Below, in pieces: positions 16,964 through 25,568 of a stretch of DNA of 64,000 nucleotides. The notes under the pieces are model-generated. The model was not told where the DNA came from and searched no databases. It was given only the letters and a program-made list of their open reading frames with translations. The stretch lies in NCBI RefSeq assembly GCF_900116905.1, contig NZ_FPCG01000001.1, forward strand, positions 372,001 to 436,000, written 5' to 3'. The position numbers and the translations under genes were made by a program. The DNA comes from Micrococcus terreus (GTDB lineage: Bacteria > Actinomycetota > Actinomycetes > Actinomycetales > Micrococcaceae). Position 1 is the stretch's first letter, and each line of letters starts with the position of its first letter.

Positions 16964-18487
16964 CTACTCGGCAGCCTGCTCCACGATTCGGAACAGCACC
17001 GTGCGCGACTCCAGGTCGGCCGAGACCAGCTCCACGGTGACGGCCTGGCCGGCTTCGGCATGACCTTCGTAGCGACCCAGCACGGGCGGGTCCTCCAGCT
17101 GGACCTCGCCGTAGGGCAGACGGTCCTCGGCCTGGGCCTTCTCCACCTGTTCGGGCGTGGGTGCCGAGACCACCACGGCGGAGAAGTGCTCACCCTCGTG
17201 GCCGGCCAGCTCGGCGGTCTGGATCAGGTCCAGGGCGGCGTTCTCCACCCGGGAGGCCGCCGAACCGGAGGACTTCATGGCCTCGGGCAGCTCGGACAGC
17301 CGCTCTCGCAGCTCCTGCGGCACCTCACGTCCCTCCACCAGGGCCAGGCAGACCTGCAGGACGAACCGGTCCACCAGTCGGCGCAGGGGAGCGGTGGTGT
17401 GAGCATACGGTGCGGCGATCGCGGCCTGGGTGGTGACCTCCGGCAGCTCGCCGTCGAACGCGGTGTACCCGGCGCCGCGGAACAGGGAGGTGGCGGCGTG
17501 CATGATCGCCAGGTGCTGCGGGTCGGTGGTGTCCAGCCCCCGCAGATACTGCCCGTACGGGGTGCCCTTCTCCCACGGGTGGCCCAGCGCCACGGTCCGG
17601 GCCCGGAAGCGTGCCTCGGAGGACGCGTCGGCGTCCGGCATGGTCCGCAGGATCCCGACCTTTCCCTCGAGCATGATCTGGGCGGCGGCCATCCCCGTCA
17701 TCAGCGAGATCTGTGCGTTCCATCCCTCCACCGGCAGCGGCGGGGCCGAGACCAGGTCATACCCGTCCTCGGTGGCCACGATCTCCTGCTCCGGCAGGTT
17801 CAGGCTCGCCCCGCCCCGGGCCGACTCCTGCTCGATCCGCAGCAGCCCCACCTGCTTGAGCAGTCGCAGCGTGGTGACCTCCTCCTGGGTGAGCCGAGGC
17901 ACTTCGGTGACCGAGCCGTCGTCGATCATCTGCTGGGCCTGCTCATAGGTCAGCTGCGTGCGCGAGCGCACCGTGGCCCGCTCCAGCCCGGTGTCCACCA
18001 CGGCGCCGGCGGCGTCCAGGGCGAAGGTCCACAGGTAGGCGCCCCGGTCCTGCCCGGGCAGCAGGGACCCGGCGTCCTCGCTGATCACCTCCGGGTGCAG
18101 GGGCACACGCCCGTCCGGCAGGTACACGGTCTGGCCGCGGCGCATGGTCTCCGCGTCCAACGCGCCACCCGGGGTGATGAACGCGGGGACATCGGCGATC
18201 GCATAGTGGACGGTGAACCCGTCAGGGTGCCCCTCGGCCCCAGCCTGGATGTGCACGGCCTGGTCCAGGTCGGTGGAGCCTGGCGGATCGATGGTCAGGA
18301 AGGGGAGATCGGTGCGGTCGGTCTGGGGAAGATCCTTCCCGACGGCGGCCGCGGCCTGCTCAGCCTCCCTCGCCACGTCAGGGGGGAAGGCGGCGGGCAG
18401 CTCGAACTCGGTGCGCAGGGCGGACAGGCGCTCGGCCAGGTCCGACTGGGCCGCTGAACTGGTCAGATCCAGGTGATGGTAAGGCAC
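16964..18487 (-). CDS. RNB-domain (RNase II/R family) exoribonuclease
   Basis: 507 residues. The catalytic RNB domain occupies about residues 65-400, with the acidic active-site motif TIDPPGSTDLDQAVHI, the HYAIADVPAFI segment and RRLVDRFVLQ. N-terminal cold-shock domains are absent, and the C-terminal part is short, matching the compact actinobacterial RNB proteins rather than RNase R. It degrades RNA 3' to 5' (family knowledge). Expressed in the same direction as the helicase; TAGGGT at 18500-18495 on this strand is a likely -10 box 16 bases before ATG 18487. Confidence 0.9.
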   Translation of the reverse strand: MPYHHLDLTSSAAQSDLAERLSALRTEFELPAAFPPDVAREAEQAAAAVGKDLPQTDRTDLPFLTIDPPGSTDLDQAVHIQAGAEGHPDGFTVHYAIADVPAFITPGGALDAETMRRGQTVYLPDGRVPLHPEVISEDAGSLLPGQDRGAYLWTFALDAAGAVVDTGLERATVRSRTQLTYEQAQQMIDDGSVTEVPRLTQEEVTTLRLLKQVGLLRIEQESARGGASLNLPEQEIVATEDGYDLVSAPPLPVEGWNAQISLMTGMAAAQIMLEGKVGILRTMPDADASSEARFRARTVALGHPWEKGTPYGQYLRGLDTTDPQHLAIMHAATSLFRGAGYTAFDGELPEVTTQAAIAAPYAHTTAPLRRLVDRFVLQVCLALVEGREVPQELRERLSELPEAMKSSGSAASRVENAALDLIQTAELAGHEGEHFSAVVVSAPTPEQVEKAQAEDRLPYGEVQLEDPPVLGRYEGHAEAGQAVTVELVSADLESRTVLFRIVEQAAE

Positions 18488-18509
18488 GGGGACACCCTAC
18501 CGGGCGGGG

Positions 18510-18544
18510 TTGACCGTGGCCCGGGTGCGGGGGAGGGTGAATCC
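18510..18544 (+). promoter_or_regulatory. Promoter of the PCD-VOC gene (TTGACC-17-GAGGGT)
   Basis: TTGACC at 18510-18515 and GAGGGT at 18533-18538 are separated by exactly 17 bp; six bases later comes ATG 18545. The overlapping GGGGGAGGG can also act as a ribosome site. Confidence 0.45.
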
Positions 18545-19273
18545 ATGAACGACACCCCGGCGCATCAGAACCCCGAGTCCACCGTCCCTGGCTGGAGGCG
18601 ACCGATCCCGGCCGAGGAGGTCCAGGAGCGGCTCGGTCAGCAGGCTGAGCTGGCCGACTGGCGGCACCGGCTGTTCGGGATCTACACCGCCTACCAGTGC
18701 CCCTCGAGCGCGGTGGCCGTGGAGCTGCTGGGGCGGATCGCCGAGGTGGCCGAGGAGCTGGACCACCACCCGGACGTGGACTGGCGGTACGAGCACGTGT
18801 TCATCACCAGCTGCAGCCACGACGCCCAGGGTGCTGTCACCACGCGGGACCTGCGGCTGGCCGGACGGATCAGCCAGATCGCACAGGAGCTGGGTGTCAC
18901 CGCGGTGCCGGAGCAGAACACGGTGTACGACATCGCGGTGAACACCCGGGACGACTCAGCCCTGGAGCCGTTCTGGACGGCAGCGATGGGCTATGAGAAG
19001 GACGAGCGCACCGGAGACCTGCGCGATCCGCACCGCCGAGGTCCCGGATTCTGGTTCCAGACCACTGACACCCCTCAGGAACGTGCCCTGCACGTGGACG
19101 TGACCGGGCCGTCGTCGGGAATCCAGGACATGCGGGGCGCTCTGGCGCCGCTGGCCGCAGGAAACGGGGAGGACGGGACCTTCGCCCCGCGGTGGTGGAT
19201 CTACACGGACGCGGACGGCAACCGGGTGTGCCTGTGCACCGGGGAGATCACACGCACAGACCCCGACGCCTGA
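18545..19273 (+). CDS. Pterin-4a-carbinolamine dehydratase fused to a VOC/glyoxalase-like domain
   Basis: 242 residues in two domains. Residues about 15-110 are a PCD/DCoH fold with the catalytic region EELDHHPDVDWRYEHVFITS followed by SHDAQGAVTTRDLRLAGRIS. Residues about 120-240 (NTVYDIAVNTRDDSALEPFW, GPGFWFQTTD, LHVDV, DADGNRVCLC) form a glyoxalase/VOC-like domain. PCD recycles 4a-hydroxytetrahydrobiopterin after aromatic hydroxylation; no hydroxylase is nearby, so the substrate and the purpose of the fusion are open. The stop codon lies inside a hairpin terminator. Confidence 0.85.
   Translation: MNDTPAHQNPESTVPGWRRPIPAEEVQERLGQQAELADWRHRLFGIYTAYQCPSSAVAVELLGRIAEVAEELDHHPDVDWRYEHVFITSCSHDAQGAVTTRDLRLAGRISQIAQELGVTAVPEQNTVYDIAVNTRDDSALEPFWTAAMGYEKDERTGDLRDPHRRGPGFWFQTTDTPQERALHVDVTGPSSGIQDMRGALAPLAAGNGEDGTFAPRWWIYTDADGNRVCLCTGEITRTDPDA
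19101..19122 (-). repeat. Dispersed motif copy 2
   Basis: Minus-strand ATTCCCGACGACGGCC then CGGTCA inside the PCD-VOC gene. Here the motif is on the strand opposite the gene, which reads it as TGPSSGIQ. Confidence 0.7.
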
Positions 19274-19287
19274 GGCATCGGGGTCTG
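19257..19287. terminator. Hairpin terminator overlapping a stop codon
   Basis: CAGACCCCGA (19257-19266) pairs with TCGGGGTCTG (19278-19287); after one mismatch three more pairs close a TGA loop, which is the stop codon of the PCD-VOC gene. It also faces the convergent DUF3107 gene. Confidence 0.75.
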
Positions 19288-19310
19288 CGCAGAGTGTGGG
19301 TGCGGGCTGG

Positions 19311-19538
19311 TCAGTGGCCGGCGGCGAAGCCCACCGGGCGGGAGGTCTCCTTGCCCAGCTCCACGTAGCCGATGATCTCGGCCGGGATCAGCACGGTCTC
19401 GCCCTTGGCACCGGTCAGGCGCAACAGGGACTTGTTCTGCAGGGCCTCGGTGACCTGTGCGGTGACCTCGTCGGCGCTGGCGTCGGTCTCCAGGGCCACT
19501 TCGCGGGCCACGTTCTGCACTCCGATGCGGATGTCCAT
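19311..19538 (-). CDS. DUF3107 small protein
   Basis: 75 residues (MDIRIGVQNVAREVALETDA...), matching actinobacterial DUF3107 proteins such as Rv3208A (TB9.4). Function is unknown. ATG 19538 is set by the ribosome site AAGGAG nine bases upstream. As in mycobacteria it sits next to a TetR regulator gene, here downstream of it on the same strand after a 136-bp gap. Confidence 0.88.
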   Translation of the reverse strand: MDIRIGVQNVAREVALETDASADEVTAQVTEALQNKSLLRLTGAKGETVLIPAEIIGYVELGKETSRPVGFAAGH

Positions 19539-19674
19539 GCTGATGCTCCTTGCGTGGGCGGTGCCGGACCTCAGGCTGAGCCCGGGTCGCGGTGGTGTCT
19601 GGTGCCAGACTAGGCGATGCGCGGGGGCCGGTGGAGGTGTGCGTCCGGGCTTCGGCTGGTGGCGTAACGGGGGC

Positions 19675-20304
19675 TCAGCCGGCGGGCTGCTCCTTGGGGA
19701 AGCGGCTGATGCCACGCCAGGTCAGCCGGAACGCCAGTTCGGTGGCCTCGTCCAGGTCCGGGCGGGCTGGACCCTCGGGCTGAGTGGCCCAGTAGCGGGC
19801 GGCGGACTGCACCAGCCCGGCCAGGCCGTGGCCCAGCAGCAGGGCGTGCTCGCGGGGCAGACGCGTGTCCACGGCGATGATGTTCGCGATCTCGGAGGCG
19901 AACTCGTAGGTGAGCGATTCCAGGTGGGTGGCTACGGCGGGATCGTTGTTCAGCCCGGAGTCGAAGAGCAGCCGGTAGGCCCGGTCCGTGCGGTCCATGA
20001 ACTGGAAGTAGGCGCGGATGGTGGCCCGGACGCGCTCGCGGTTGTCATCGGTGGAGCCCAGCGCCTCGGTCAGGGCGGTGGAGAGGACCTGGACCTGGGT
20101 CTCGAGCAGGTCCATGAACAGCTCGTGCTTGCCGGGGAAGTGCTGGTAGAGCACCGGCTTGGAGACCTGGGCGGCCACGGCGATGTCATCCATGGACGCG
20201 CCGTGGTAGCCGTGCTCCACGAAGACCTGCATTGCGGCATCGAGCAGCTGGCGGCGACGCTCCTCACGGGGCATCCGGGGCTGACGCGATGGCGCAGGGC
20301 TCAT
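19675..20304 (-). CDS. TetR-family transcriptional regulator
   Basis: 209 residues. The N-terminal HTH (about 15-60: RRRQLLDAAMQVFVEHGYHG, SMDDIAVAAQVSKPVLYQHF) is typical TetR_N; the C-terminal helical ligand domain ends WRGISRFPKEQ. ATG 20304 is preferred because AAGGA lies seven bases upstream; an in-frame ATG at 20376 has no ribosome site. It corresponds by context to Rv3208. Its own promoter region carries a palindrome overlapping the -10 box, suggesting autorepression (inference). Confidence 0.9.
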   Translation of the reverse strand: MSPAPSRQPRMPREERRRQLLDAAMQVFVEHGYHGASMDDIAVAAQVSKPVLYQHFPGKHELFMDLLETQVQVLSTALTEALGSTDDNRERVRATIRAYFQFMDRTDRAYRLLFDSGLNNDPAVATHLESLTYEFASEIANIIAVDTRLPREHALLLGHGLAGLVQSAARYWATQPEGPARPDLDEATELAFRLTWRGISRFPKEQPAG

Positions 20305-20391
20305 GGCGGTCCTTTCAGGACGGGCGGCACGGTCCGCGGTGCGGAAGCGGCCGAAGGGGCGCGGCAAGTCGTCCATCAGGACGGTGCCAGA

Positions 20392-20407
20392 AGTCTACCG
20401 TTCAGTA
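20392..20407 (-). promoter_or_regulatory. Candidate TetR operator overlapping a -10 box
   Basis: TACCGTTCAGTA (20396-20407) is a near-palindrome, TAC...GTA with ACNGT-like halves. It overlaps TAGACT (20397 down to 20392 on the minus strand), a likely -10 box of the tetR gene. Confidence 0.4.
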
Positions 20408-20435
20408 CACGGGGTGGACATGCGCCAGGGGCGGG

Positions 20436-21803
20436 TCAGGCGGACTGGGCGTCCTTCTGATTCTGGTGCGCGGGGCAGACGGCGTCCTGCGCGGACGGGG
20501 CCGGCTCGGCCGCGGCCGGTGCGGCGGACTGACCGACCTCCAGGCCGAACAGGGTGTTCAGGGCGTCCTCGTACTCGGAGAGCCGGCCTTCGGCGGCCAG
20601 CTCGCGGGCGCGCACGGTAGGGGTGTGGAGCATCTGGCGCACCATCCGGCGCAGGGCGAACTCGACCTCTTCGGCGGCGGCGGTGCAGCCGTGGCGGGCC
20701 CGGACCTTCTCCATCTCGGACTCGAGCACCTCGTGGGTGTGGCGGCGCAGGGCCACGATCGCCTCGTCCGCACTGCGGGCCTTGCGCTCGGTGAGGTAGT
20801 CGGTGACGGCGGTGTCCACCAGGCGGGCGGCGGCGGTGACGGCGGCCTGCTGCTCCTCCGGGGCGGCCATCTTGACCGACTCCAGGGTGATCAGGTCCAC
20901 GCCGGGCAGATCGGCGATGGCCGGATCGAAGTCGTGGGTCAGGGCCAGGTCCAGCACGGTCAGCCGGGAGGTCACGCCCTCACGCAGCTCGGCCAGGCGC
21001 TCGGCGGTCAGGGTGCGTCCGCCGCCGGAGCAGCCGATCAGCACGTCTGCCTCAGCGATCGCCCCGTGGATCTTCTCCCCGCCCAAGGCCATGGCCCAGC
21101 CGCCGCGGTCCTCCACGAACGCCTCGGCGCGGCCGGAAGCCGAGTGCACGGCCACGTTCTGCGCGCCGCGGTCGGCCAATTGGGACAGGGTGGTGCCGGC
21201 GTAGGCTCCGGTGCCGACCAGCAGCACATTGGCGTGCTGCCAGAACATCTGGGCACCCACCACGGAGGTGCCGGCACGCATCTCGGTGGCCAGGTCCAGG
21301 GCCACGGAGACGATCGAACGGCCCGCTGAGCCCAGAGCGGTGTAGGTGCCCACGTCCTTGGCCGTGCGTGTGGCGGACTCGAAGAGCTTGACCAGGGGGC
21401 TGGATGCGGTGCCGGTCTGACGTGCGGTGTTCAGCGCGCGGCGGACCTGTCCGGCGATCTCGCGTTCGCCCACCACGGCGGAGTCCAGGCCCGCACCGAC
21501 CTCGAACAGGTGGCGGATGGCGGAGTCGCCGTGCATGGTGCGGAAGGAAGACTCGACGGTCTCAGGTGTCAGGCCGGCTCCCCGGGCCACGGCGTCGATC
21601 AGCTCGCGGCGGGCGGTCTCCACGGAGGCCTCGTTGGCTGCCTCGGCGTAGATCTCCACACGGTTGCAGGTGGCGAGCACAACGGCCCCCCGTGCCGCAG
21701 ACGACTGCAGGACGGCGGGGACCTCTCCGGTGCCGTTGCTCAGCTGCGCCACCGTTTCGAGGTCAAGGTCGGTGTGCGCGGCAACGAGTGAGAACACAGC
21801 CAC
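20436..21803 (-). CDS. hemA: Glutamyl-tRNA reductase
   Basis: 455 residues. Catalyses NADPH-dependent reduction of glutamyl-tRNA to glutamate-1-semialdehyde, the first step of C5-pathway tetrapyrrole synthesis. Visible are the catalytic-Cys motif TCNRVEIY, FEVGAGLDSAVVGEREIAGQ, and the nucleotide-binding LLVGTGAYAGTTLSQLADRG. GTG 21803 or 21797 is the likely start, because GGAGGT (21813-21808) is the ribosome site and the family usually begins close to VFSLVA. An in-frame ATG at 21815 overlaps that ribosome site. The gene is divergent from hemE; its product GSA is used by HemL about 20 kb away. Confidence 0.94.
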   Translation of the reverse strand: MAVFSLVAAHTDLDLETVAQLSNGTGEVPAVLQSSAARGAVVLATCNRVEIYAEAANEASVETARRELIDAVARGAGLTPETVESSFRTMHGDSAIRHLFEVGAGLDSAVVGEREIAGQVRRALNTARQTGTASSPLVKLFESATRTAKDVGTYTALGSAGRSIVSVALDLATEMRAGTSVVGAQMFWQHANVLLVGTGAYAGTTLSQLADRGAQNVAVHSASGRAEAFVEDRGGWAMALGGEKIHGAIAEADVLIGCSGGGRTLTAERLAELREGVTSRLTVLDLALTHDFDPAIADLPGVDLITLESVKMAAPEEQQAAVTAAARLVDTAVTDYLTERKARSADEAIVALRRHTHEVLESEMEKVRARHGCTAAAEEVEFALRRMVRQMLHTPTVRARELAAEGRLSEYEDALNTLFGLEVGQSAAPAAAEPAPSAQDAVCPAHQNQKDAQSA

Positions 21804-21896
21804 AATGACCTCCATCCTACCGCCGTTCGGATCTGACGTGGGGAGGGTGTCGCCGGCGTCACCTTCCCGGTCCGCGGCACCTCCCGCACCGTTGGA

Positions 21897-21919
21897 TTCC
21901 CGACGACGGCCGGTCGCCT
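21897..21919 (+). repeat. Dispersed motif copy 3
   Basis: TTCCCGACGACGGCC followed by GGTCGCCT in the intergenic space between hemA and hemE. This non-coding copy argues that the motif acts at DNA level. Confidence 0.7.
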
Positions 21920-21955
21920 CCCAGCGCACAGGCCTCCGGTTGCCCACAGTGATGG

Positions 21956-21967
21956 GACAATGGGGGC
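21956..21967 (+). promoter_or_regulatory. -10-like box (GACAAT) before hemE
   Basis: GACAAT at 21956-21961 is six bases before ATG 21968, the same spacing as other leaderless starts in this window. No ribosome site is visible. Confidence 0.35.
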
Positions 21968-23146
21968 ATGTCCGCTGATTCCCTTGACGCCCCGCGCCCT
22001 GACTCCTCCAGCACCGCCTCGCAGACCACTGCTCTGCCGGCCGACCACCCGCTGGTCACCACTGACGTCTCCCGCTCCACGGCGGACTCTCCGCTGATCA
22101 CCGCCTACCGCGGCGGCACCCCCTCGCGGAAGCCGGTGTGGTTCATGCGGCAGGCTGGCCGCTCGCTGCCGGAGTACAAGAAGGTGCGCGAGGGCATCGG
22201 GATGCTCGAGTCCTGCCTCAAGCCCGAGCTGGCCTCGGAGATCACCCTGCAGCCGGTCCGCCGACATGATGTGGACGCCGGCATCTTCTTCTCGGACATT
22301 GTCATCCCGCTCAAGGTCGCGGGCGTGGACGTGGACATCGTCCCGGGGGTGGGCCCCGTGCTGGGCTCCCCGGTCCGCACTGCCGCAGATGTGGCCGCCC
22401 TGCCCACGCTGACCGACGAGGCCCTGGAGCCCATCCGCGAGGCCGTCCGCCTGACCGTGGCCGAGCTGGGCACCACCCCGCTGATCGGCTTCGCAGGAGC
22501 ACCGTTCACCCTGGCGGCCTACATGGTGGAGGGAAAGCCCTCGCGCGACCACCTGGGCCCGCGCACCATGATGCACGCCGACCCGGACACCTGGGACGCC
22601 CTGGCCAGCTGGGCCGCCGAGGCCTCCGGGACGTTCCTGCGCGCCCAGATCGAGGCCGGAGCCTCTGCTGGGCAGCTCTTCGACTCCTGGGCCGGTTCGC
22701 TCTCCCTGACCGACTACCAGCAGCACGTGCAGAAGCACTCCGCCCGCGCCTACTCCTTCGTCAAGGATCTGGCCGGCCCCGTGGAGGACCCCACCGTCCC
22801 GCTGGTGCACTTCGGCACCGGCACCTCGGAGATCCTCCCGGCCATGCGCGACGCCGGCGCCTCCGTGGTGGGCGTGGACTACCGCCTGCCCCTGGATGAG
22901 GCGCACCGCCGCCTCTCCACCACCACCGGACCGGACGGCCGCGGCGCGGTCCCCGTCCAGGGCAACATCGACCCCGCTCTGCTCAACGCCCCGTGGGAGG
23001 TGCTCGAGGCCCACGTCCGCCAGGTGGTGGAGGCCGGCCGCGCCGCACCGGGCCACGTGGTCAACCTCGGCCACGGCGTCCCCCCGGAGACCGACGCCAC
23101 GGTGCTGACCCGTGTGGTGGAGCTGATCCACTCCATCCAGCCGTGA
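21968..23146 (+). CDS. hemE: Uroporphyrinogen decarboxylase
   Basis: 392 residues. Converts uroporphyrinogen III to coproporphyrinogen III. The signature WFMRQAGRSLPEYKKVR is intact, as are PVRRHDVDAGIFFSDIVIPL, GFAGAPFTLAAYMVEG and NLGHGVPPETD. The N-terminus carries about 45 Ser/Ala-rich residues not needed for the fold. It begins the main haem operon: its stop overlaps the hemY start as GTGA. Confidence 0.96.
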   Translation: MSADSLDAPRPDSSSTASQTTALPADHPLVTTDVSRSTADSPLITAYRGGTPSRKPVWFMRQAGRSLPEYKKVREGIGMLESCLKPELASEITLQPVRRHDVDAGIFFSDIVIPLKVAGVDVDIVPGVGPVLGSPVRTAADVAALPTLTDEALEPIREAVRLTVAELGTTPLIGFAGAPFTLAAYMVEGKPSRDHLGPRTMMHADPDTWDALASWAAEASGTFLRAQIEAGASAGQLFDSWAGSLSLTDYQQHVQKHSARAYSFVKDLAGPVEDPTVPLVHFGTGTSEILPAMRDAGASVVGVDYRLPLDEAHRRLSTTTGPDGRGAVPVQGNIDPALLNAPWEVLEAHVRQVVEAGRAAPGHVVNLGHGVPPETDATVLTRVVELIHSIQP

Positions 23147-24741
23147 CCCACGCACCGCAGGACCCCGGAGCCAACGTGACCACCCAGCTCGCGGATCCGG
23201 TGAGCGGAACGGGCCGGGCCGTTGTCGTGGGCGGAGGCATCGCCGGCCTGGTGGCCACGCGCGAACTGCTGCGGGCAGGCTGGTCGGTGACCCTGATGGA
23301 GGCGAGCGGCCACCTGGGCGGCTGCGTGTCCACCCAGCACCTGACCGTGCCCGCCCGCCGCGATGCCCCCGAGCAGCACCTGGAGCTGGACGCCGGGGCG
23401 GAGTCGTTCGCGGTGCGGGTCCCTGCGGTTCCGGACCTGGTGGCTGAGCTCGGGCTGGCTGAGCAGGTGCAGGCACCGAATCCGGCCGGGTCCTGGCTCT
23501 ACCTGCCCCAGGGTGCCGTCCCCGCCCCGCGGGTGGGCATCCTGGGCATCCCCGGTGACCTGGACGCCCCGGAGGTCGAGCAGGCGATCGGCGCTGAGGC
23601 TCTGAAGCGGGCCCGCCAGGACCTGAGCGACCCTGTGGACCGGTGGCGCACGGCCGTGCAGGAGGGCACCCCGGTCACGGTGGGTGAGCTGGTGCGCGAC
23701 CGCCTGGGTGAGGGTGTGCTGAACACCCTGGTGGCCCCGGTGGTGGCCGGCGTGCACTCGGCCGACCCGGAGACCCTGGACATCCGCACCGTGGCCCCGC
23801 GGCTGCTGGAGACCCTGGTGGAGCACGGCTCCCTCTCCAGCGCGGTGGCCGCTCAGCGTGCGGCAGCCCCTCCCGGCGCGGCGGTGGCCTCCCTGGCCGG
23901 TGGCCTGCACACCCTGACGGATGCCCTGGCACAGCAGATCCACGACGACGGCGCTCACCTGATGCTGGACACCCGCGTGGCGCGTGTGGGCCAGATGGAG
24001 GACGGCTGGCAGGTGGAGACCCGTGGTGGCGACGACAGTTCTGTCCTGCGGGCCGACCGACTGGTGGTGGCCACCGACGGCCCCGCGGCGTGGGACCTGC
24101 TGGCCCCGGTGTCCGGGGGAGTGCTGGCCGCAGAGGACCGTCCGGCTGAGGGATCCGGTGTGGCCTTGGTGACCCTGGTGGTGGACCACCCGGGGCTGGA
24201 CGAGGCACCCCGGGGGACCGGGCTGCTGGTGGCACCGTCCGTGGACGCGCAGACCGTGGCGGCCAAGGCCATGACGCATTCCACCTCCAAGTGGGAGTGG
24301 GCGCGCAAGGCGCTGACCTCGGACGGCACCCACCCGCACCGGCATGTGGTGCGCCTGTCCTACGGGCGGGTGACCGACGCCCCGGACTCCACCGCGCTGG
24401 GGTACCGGTCCCCGGATGAGGAGCTGATCGCCGCCGCTATGGCGGACGCCGCCGTGCTGACCGGTCTGACCGGGCCGGAGGGTTTGAGTCCTGGTGGGCG
24501 CAGCATCGGTGAGCCGGGGCACCCGGTGGCGGTGGCCGACGTCGTGCGCTGGCGCTCAGCCCTGCCCGTGGCCACGCCGGGACACCGAGAGAAGGTGACC
24601 GCGTTCCGTCAGTGGGTGGATGCCACTCCCGGGCTGGACGCCGTGGGCGCCTGGCTGTCCGGCACCGGACTCGCCGCCGTGGTGGGGGACACCCGCAGGC
24701 GCATGGCAGACGGTGTGTCTGAAGACTCCGGTCCGCGATGA
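23143..24741 (+). CDS. hemY: Coproporphyrinogen III oxidase (CgoX/HemY type)
   Basis: 532 residues. FAD-dependent oxidation of coproporphyrinogen III to coproporphyrin III in the Gram-positive pathway. The dinucleotide-binding motif AVVVGGGIAGLVATRELLRAG is near the start, ASGHLGGCV follows, then the conserved LAGGLHTLTDALA, and C-terminal VGDTRRRMADG stands where the second FAD motif is expected. GTG 23143 overlaps the hemE stop; GTG 23176 behind GGAG is an alternative start. The coproporphyrin branch assignment follows from co-occurrence with hemQ. Confidence 0.92.
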   Translation: MTHAPQDPGANVTTQLADPVSGTGRAVVVGGGIAGLVATRELLRAGWSVTLMEASGHLGGCVSTQHLTVPARRDAPEQHLELDAGAESFAVRVPAVPDLVAELGLAEQVQAPNPAGSWLYLPQGAVPAPRVGILGIPGDLDAPEVEQAIGAEALKRARQDLSDPVDRWRTAVQEGTPVTVGELVRDRLGEGVLNTLVAPVVAGVHSADPETLDIRTVAPRLLETLVEHGSLSSAVAAQRAAAPPGAAVASLAGGLHTLTDALAQQIHDDGAHLMLDTRVARVGQMEDGWQVETRGGDDSSVLRADRLVVATDGPAAWDLLAPVSGGVLAAEDRPAEGSGVALVTLVVDHPGLDEAPRGTGLLVAPSVDAQTVAAKAMTHSTSKWEWARKALTSDGTHPHRHVVRLSYGRVTDAPDSTALGYRSPDEELIAAAMADAAVLTGLTGPEGLSPGGRSIGEPGHPVAVADVVRWRSALPVATPGHREKVTAFRQWVDATPGLDAVGAWLSGTGLAAVVGDTRRRMADGVSEDSGPR

Positions 24742-25331
24742 GATCAGCCTTCTCCACCTTCCAAGGGGTCATCCCCGCGACCCTGCTGGCGGGCGTGGTC
24801 CTGGCGATCCTCATCTGGGCGATCCGGCAGCGCATCCCCGCAGGCCGCCGCTGGACGCCCACTCGGACGGTGCTGCTGTGGGTGGTCCTGAGCTGGCTGT
24901 CCGGCGTCCTGGCTCTGACCGTGCTCCTGCCGGCCGGAGGATCCGGCGCTCCCATGCTGGGCCCGGACAGCATGCGGGTGGATCTGGTGCCCTTCCGTGA
25001 CCTGGTCGAGAACGGGGGAGGCCTGGGCGGGGTCGCGTTACTGGAACGGAGTGCGAACCTGGTGATGTTCACCGTCGGGGGACTGCTGGCCGCACTGGCA
25101 CTGAACTGGGGCGTGGTGCGCACCGGGATCGTGTTGCTGGTGGGTGGGGTGGCCATCGAGACCATTCAGTACCTCGCAACCACCCGGTCCGTCACCGCCG
25201 ATGACGTGCTGTGGGCCCTGTTCGGCGGGCTCCTCGGCGCCGCCATCGCCTGGCCGATCCGGCGATCGAGCTGGTACCGGACCCGCGTGCTGACCTCTGA
25301 CCATCACGCAGCGGTCGCCCAGCCCGCGTGA
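24738..25331 (+). CDS. VanZ-like membrane protein
   Basis: 197 residues with about five hydrophobic segments. The C-terminal half has the VanZ pattern: NLVMFTVGGLLAALAL, IVLLVGGVAIETIQYLA, RSVTADDVLWALFGGLLGAA. VanZ is linked to teicoplanin resistance in enterococci, but most VanZ-like proteins have no known role. It overlaps hemY by four bases (ATGA) and so is transcribed with the haem genes; any haem-related function would be inference. A long inverted repeat follows. Confidence 0.82.
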   Translation: MRSAFSTFQGVIPATLLAGVVLAILIWAIRQRIPAGRRWTPTRTVLLWVVLSWLSGVLALTVLLPAGGSGAPMLGPDSMRVDLVPFRDLVENGGGLGGVALLERSANLVMFTVGGLLAALALNWGVVRTGIVLLVGGVAIETIQYLATTRSVTADDVLWALFGGLLGAAIAWPIRRSSWYRTRVLTSDHHAAVAQPA

Positions 25332-25347
25332 TCTGGCTGATCGATAC

Positions 25348-25415
25348 CGATTGTCGCCGTGCTGTCGCTTCAGGGACGCCGAAGTGCGCTCAGAGCGACA
25401 TCTTCGCGACAATCG
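25348..25415. repeat. Long interrupted inverted repeat after the VanZ-like gene
   Basis: CGATTGTCGC (25348-25357) pairs with GCGACAATCG (25406-25415). After an unpaired stretch, TGTCGCT (25363-25369) pairs with AGCGACA (25394-25400). The resulting long hairpin probably ends hemE-hemY-vanZ transcription before the hemQ promoter. Confidence 0.65.
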
Positions 25416-25467
25416 ACCGGTTCGGACGAGTCCCAGCCAGGCACCGGCATCCGTCCGCCCGGCCGGG

Positions 25468-25473
25468 TAGGCT
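25468..25473 (+). promoter_or_regulatory. -10 box (TAGGCT) of the hemQ-hemH-hemC-hemD unit
   Basis: TAGGCT at 25468-25473, followed 12 bases later by a palindrome and by hemQ at 25569, which gives a leader of about 90 nt. No convincing -35 hexamer is present. Confidence 0.45.
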
Positions 25474-25484
25474 GGGGACGCCCG

Positions 25485-25501
25485 TTCTACGCGTTGTAGA
25501 A
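25485..25501. promoter_or_regulatory. Candidate operator upstream of hemQ
   Basis: TTCTAC-GCGTT-GTAGAA, six-base arms around five bases, just downstream of the putative -10 box, where a bound repressor would block transcription. The regulator is not identifiable from the window. Confidence 0.45.
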
Positions 25502-25568
25502 GTGCGCGACGCCGTCGGCTCGAGTCCCGGCGCCAGCACCAGACCGTGACCTCACAGGAGCTGTGACG

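Noticed and set aside
22879-24522. A 547-codon minus-strand frame antisense to hemE/hemY
   Set aside because: Gly/His/Gln-rich shadow with no domain; the plus strand carries clear hemY motifs.
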